This document shows, one piece after another, positions 5,593-7,737 of a DNA stretch of 7,737 nucleotides. Origin of the DNA: Coriobacteriales bacterium (GTDB lineage: Bacteria; Actinomycetota; Coriobacteriia; Coriobacteriales; UBA8131); contig JAISFJ010000018.1 of assembly GCA_031263665.1 (NCBI GenBank), positions 1-7,737 of the forward strand. Direction: 5' to 3'. The notes below the pieces were generated by a model. That model was not told where the DNA came from and ran no database searches. It worked only from the letters and a program-made list of their open reading frames with translations. How positions within the stretch are numbered: the stretch's first letter is position 1; every line of letters starts with the position of its first letter. A program made the translations under genes and the position numbers.

Positions 5593-5631
5593 GAAGGCTG
5601 GTATGCGACTATGAACGTAAAACCAACCTTC
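5593..5631 (-). promoter_or_regulatory. Intercistronic hairpin between secY and adk
   Basis: In the transcript, GAAGGTTGGT (5631-5622) pairs with ACCAGCCTTC (5602-5593) over 10 bp with one G-U wobble and a 19-nt loop, starting five bases after the secY stop. There is no T-run, so it is more likely an mRNA-stabilising or translation-modulating structure than a terminator. CCTTCT (5597-5592), largely in its 3' arm, is also exactly complementary to AGAAGG of the adk ribosome binding site (5571-5566), so two exclusive structures are conceivable. Confidence 0.4.
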
Positions 5632-5635
5632 GAAT

Positions 5636-6910
5636 CTACTTGAAGAAGCCCTCATAATGGTGCATCTTCAGCTGACTTTCCAGCTTGCTCATGGTGTCGA
5701 GCGCGACGCCAACCATGATGAGGATGGAGGTACCGCCGAAGGCGCTTATGAGCGAGTCGCCTGTCATGGAAAACAGAATGGAGGGTATCACGGCAATGCA
5801 GCCGATATAGATGCCACCCGGCAGGGTAATCCGATTCAACACATTTTTGATATACTGCACCGTATTGACACCAGGACGAACGCCCGGTATGAACCCGCCC
5901 TGTTTGCGCAGGTTATCGGCAGTATCGTTGGGGTTAAAGACCATCGACGTATAAAAGAAGCAGAAAAACACGATGAGCCCGAAGTTTATCACCCAGTTAA
6001 TCCAGCTATCGCTTGCAAGCGCGTTGGACAAGCTGGTAAGCCACCCTACGTTAAAGAAAGCGGCGAGCTGCGCCGGAAAATACAGCAGAGCGCTCGCAAA
6101 GATGATGGGGATGACGCCGGCACCGTTGACTTTGAGGGGAATATAGGTCGATGTTCCGCCCATGACGCGCCGCCCCTGAATACGCTTGGCGTAGTTGATG
6201 GGAATACGGCGCTGCGCCCGCTCAATGAGGACTATACCGGGAATCACGAGAAGCACCACGACGATGATGAGCACCGTAAACGCGGCGCTCTGGGTATTGA
6301 TGGAGTCGAAAATGGCACCCGGAAAACCAGCAACAATGTTTGCGAAGATGATGAGCGACATGCCGTTACCGATACCGCGCTGTGTGATGAGCTCGCCCAT
6401 CCACATAATGAAGGCGACGCCGGCTACCAGCGTAAACACGATGACCACACTCGTAAACATCTTCGGCAACTCGGGAGTCAGCACCACGCCGTATTGCCTG
6501 CTCTGAAACAACAGCAAATAACCGATGGCGTTGATGAGACCGAGGCCAAGCGTCACGTAGCGGGTAATCTGGGTGATTTTCTTCTGACCGGTCTGGCCTT
6601 CGCGCGCCCAACGCTGCAAAGCCGGTATGACGCCCTGCATCAACTGCATGATGATAGAGGCGGTGATGTAGGGCATGATGCCTAACGAGAACACCGAAAA
6701 CTGCGCGAGCGCGTTACCGGAAAACAGATTGAGGAAAACCATGGCGGTGTTATTCGCCGATGCCTGAAACGCGTCGACGAGCGCGTTGGCCGGTATGCCC
6801 GGCACCGGCACAAAAGAACCGAGCCGATACAGCGCGATAATCGCCAGGGTGAAAAATATCTTCTTGCGAAGGTCAGGAACCCTAAACGCATTGATGATTG
6901 CACTTAACAA
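5636..6910 (-). CDS. secY: Preprotein translocase channel subunit SecY
   Basis: A 424-residue integral membrane protein forming the protein-conducting channel of the Sec system with SecE and SecG. About ten membrane segments can be seen (roughly 19-35, 70-95, 118-136, 150-170, 178-200, 211-230, 264-290, 308-325, 366-385, 388-408). The family signature GIMPYITASIIMQLM is at 77-91. The cytosolic loop with ERAQRRIPINYAKR (230-243) and the QGGFIPGVRPG loop (337-347), which contact the ribosome and SecA, are intact. The start is TTG at 6908-6910, overlapping the end of rplO by 7 bp and served by a GGTGGAGG ribosome binding site inside rplO. The N-terminus MLSAIINAFRVPDLRKK is typical, so this non-ATG start is well supported. 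The overlap suggests translational coupling to rplO. Confidence 0.97.
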   Translation of the reverse strand: MLSAIINAFRVPDLRKKIFFTLAIIALYRLGSFVPVPGIPANALVDAFQASANNTAMVFLNLFSGNALAQFSVFSLGIMPYITASIIMQLMQGVIPALQRWAREGQTGQKKITQITRYVTLGLGLINAIGYLLLFQSRQYGVVLTPELPKMFTSVVIVFTLVAGVAFIMWMGELITQRGIGNGMSLIIFANIVAGFPGAIFDSINTQSAAFTVLIIVVVLLVIPGIVLIERAQRRIPINYAKRIQGRRVMGGTSTYIPLKVNGAGVIPIIFASALLYFPAQLAAFFNVGWLTSLSNALASDSWINWVINFGLIVFFCFFYTSMVFNPNDTADNLRKQGGFIPGVRPGVNTVQYIKNVLNRITLPGGIYIGCIAVIPSILFSMTGDSLISAFGGTSILIMVGVALDTMSKLESQLKMHHYEGFFK

Positions 6911-7353
6911 GGTGCCTCCACCTTTCCGCCGGCGGCCTGTATCTTAGTGGCCGCGCTACCCGAAACCTTGTCGACCTTTACGGTGAGACTTTTGGTAAGC
7001 TCACCTGAACCTAAAACCTTCACAAGCGCATCAGCGCGCTTGATGATTCCTTTTTCAACAAGCGAATCGTGGTCGACCGTGTCCCCGTTTTCATAAACGC
7101 CACTGAGACGCTCAACGTTTACGGGCACGTATTCGACACGATTGATGTTCTTAAAACCTGGCAGCTTGGGGAGGCGGCGCGCGAGCGGAGTCTGTCCGCC
7201 CTCAAAACCATTGCTCTTGCCACCGCCGGCGCGAGATTTCTGGCCGTTATATCCGCGACCCGCAGTCTTACCGAGACCGGAGCCGTGACCACGCCCTTTA
7301 CGCTTACGAGCCTTAGTCGAGTTTGGAGCCGGGGCCAAGTCATGTAACTGCAT
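6904..7353 (-). CDS. rplO: 50S ribosomal protein L15
   Basis: A 149-residue large-subunit protein. The N-terminus MQLHDLAPAPNSTKARKRKG and the basic, glycine-rich stretch that follows (about 16-55: RGHGSGLGKTAGRGYNGQKS, then RAGGGKSNGFEGGQTPLARR) are the classical rRNA-binding part of L15. The globular C-terminal half follows, with PKLPGFKN near 62-69. Length is normal. The ATG (7351-7353) directly abuts the stop codon of rpmD (ATG-TAA-ATG), and its GGAGGAG ribosome binding site lies in the last codons of rpmD. The gene runs into secY with a 7-bp overlap. Confidence 0.97.
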   Translation of the reverse strand: MQLHDLAPAPNSTKARKRKGRGHGSGLGKTAGRGYNGQKSRAGGGKSNGFEGGQTPLARRLPKLPGFKNINRVEYVPVNVERLSGVYENGDTVDHDSLVEKGIIKRADALVKVLGSGELTKSLTVKVDKVSGSAATKIQAAGGKVEAPC

Positions 7354-7569
7354 TTACATCTCCTCCACCTTCACCAGATGTTTAACTTTGAAAATCATAC
7401 CACGTACCGCGGGGTTATCCACCTGTTCAACGCAACGATTTATCTTGCCGAGGCCCAACGCGCGTATGGTTTTTCCTTGGTCGGCAGGACACGAGATGGT
7501 CGATTTGACCTGGGTTATCTTGAGCGTCTTTTGAGCTTTTTTGCGAGCGTCTTTACGAGCGTCTGCCAT
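7354..7569 (-). CDS. rpmD: 50S ribosomal protein L30
   Basis: A 71-residue small-subunit-sized protein that belongs to the large ribosomal subunit. The L30 core starts at LKITQVKSTI (about 16-25) and contains DQGKTIRALGLGKIN (about 30-44) and the C-terminal PAVRGMIFKVKHLVKVEE. Bacterial L30 is usually near 60 residues. Here a lysine- and alanine-rich extension of about 14 residues (starting MADARKDARKKAQK) precedes the core. I chose the ATG at 7567-7569 because AAGGAG lies 8 nt upstream. A GTG at 7585 in the same frame would place that ribosome binding site inside the gene. It begins two bases after the rpsE stop codon and abuts rplO. Confidence 0.93.
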   Translation of the reverse strand: MADARKDARKKAQKTLKITQVKSTISCPADQGKTIRALGLGKINRCVEQVDNPAVRGMIFKVKHLVKVEEM

Positions 7570-7571
7570 GA

Positions 7572-7737
7572 TTAGTTCTCCTTCCACCCATAGATTCTTG
7601 CTACGGTGGTGTCGCGACGTCGCGCGACCTCAAGAGGGCTCGAAAGCTCTTTGAGTCCCTGGGCAGCCGCCTTCACGATGTTCATCGCGTTATTGGTCCC
7701 CAAAGACTTGGAGAGCACGTTTTTAACGCCCGCGAGT
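7572..7737 (-). CDS. rpsE: 30S ribosomal protein S5, C-terminal part (5' end beyond the window)
   Basis: The last 54 codons and the TAA stop (7572-7574) are present and the gene continues past the right edge. The translation runs LAGVKNVLSKSLGTNNAMNI, then VKAAAQGLKEL, SSPLEVARRRDTTVARIYGW and KEN. This matches the S5 C-terminal domain: the GVKxVLxKSLG(S/T)xNxxN helix and the EVARRR motif near the end. S5 takes part in decoding accuracy and mRNA entry on the small subunit. It precedes rpmD by two bases, the normal spc-operon order. Confidence 0.93.
   Translation of the reverse strand, partial: LAGVKNVLSKSLGTNNAMNIVKAAAQGLKELSSPLEVARRRDTTVARIYGWKEN

Noticed and set aside
5657..6685. Long open frame (342 codons) on the + strand opposite secY
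   Set aside because: The translation is histidine- and aspartate-rich nonsense mirroring membrane-protein codons. SecY on the other strand is unmistakable.

Overview
The window is ordinary bacterial chromosome of mid-range GC. The conserved genes look actinobacterial in flavour: an EF-G paralog carrying a DxDPEE signature, and a secY-adk-map ending to the spc ribosomal operon. A Coriobacteriia-like or other deep-branching Actinomycetota lineage is my best guess, but the sequence alone does not prove it. TTG and GTG starts are common here (EF-G-like gene, secY, map).

Left half, + strand: a gene-free leader (1-306) precedes an EF-G-like GTPase (307-2373). A run of degenerate 10-bp repeats begins exactly at its stop codon. 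Next comes a fused ferritin-like/VIT1 iron or manganese transporter (2472-3356). A further 295-bp gap (3357-3651) holds a candidate promoter and leads to a small stand-alone ModE-type winged-helix regulator (3652-4002). A composite repeat, part direct and part inverted, occurs at 9-29 and 3500-3522 and so brackets the EF-G-like and transporter genes.

Right half, - strand: read from the right edge, this is the distal spc operon: rpsE (5' part outside the window), rpmD, rplO, secY, adk and map. The first four are nearly contiguous or overlapping; secY-adk and adk-map have gaps of 78 and 49 bp. The operon ends at map, facing the ModE-like gene across a 117-bp convergent gap that contains a long GC-rich hairpin. 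The infA/rpmJ/rpsM/rpsK/rpsD/rpoA/rplQ genes that often follow map in related genomes are not next to it.

Functionally, the right block makes ribosomal proteins (S5, L30, L15), the Sec translocon channel, adenylate kinase and the N-terminal methionine-removing enzyme. The left genes are accessory: a translation-factor paralog with altered GTPase motifs, metal handling, and a transcription regulator with no visible effector domain. I see no tRNA, rRNA, CRISPR array, transposase or prophage gene, and nothing that clearly amounts to a new multi-gene system. The most unusual points are the GTPase motif changes, the composite repeat pair, and the 10-bp repeats placed directly after stop codons.
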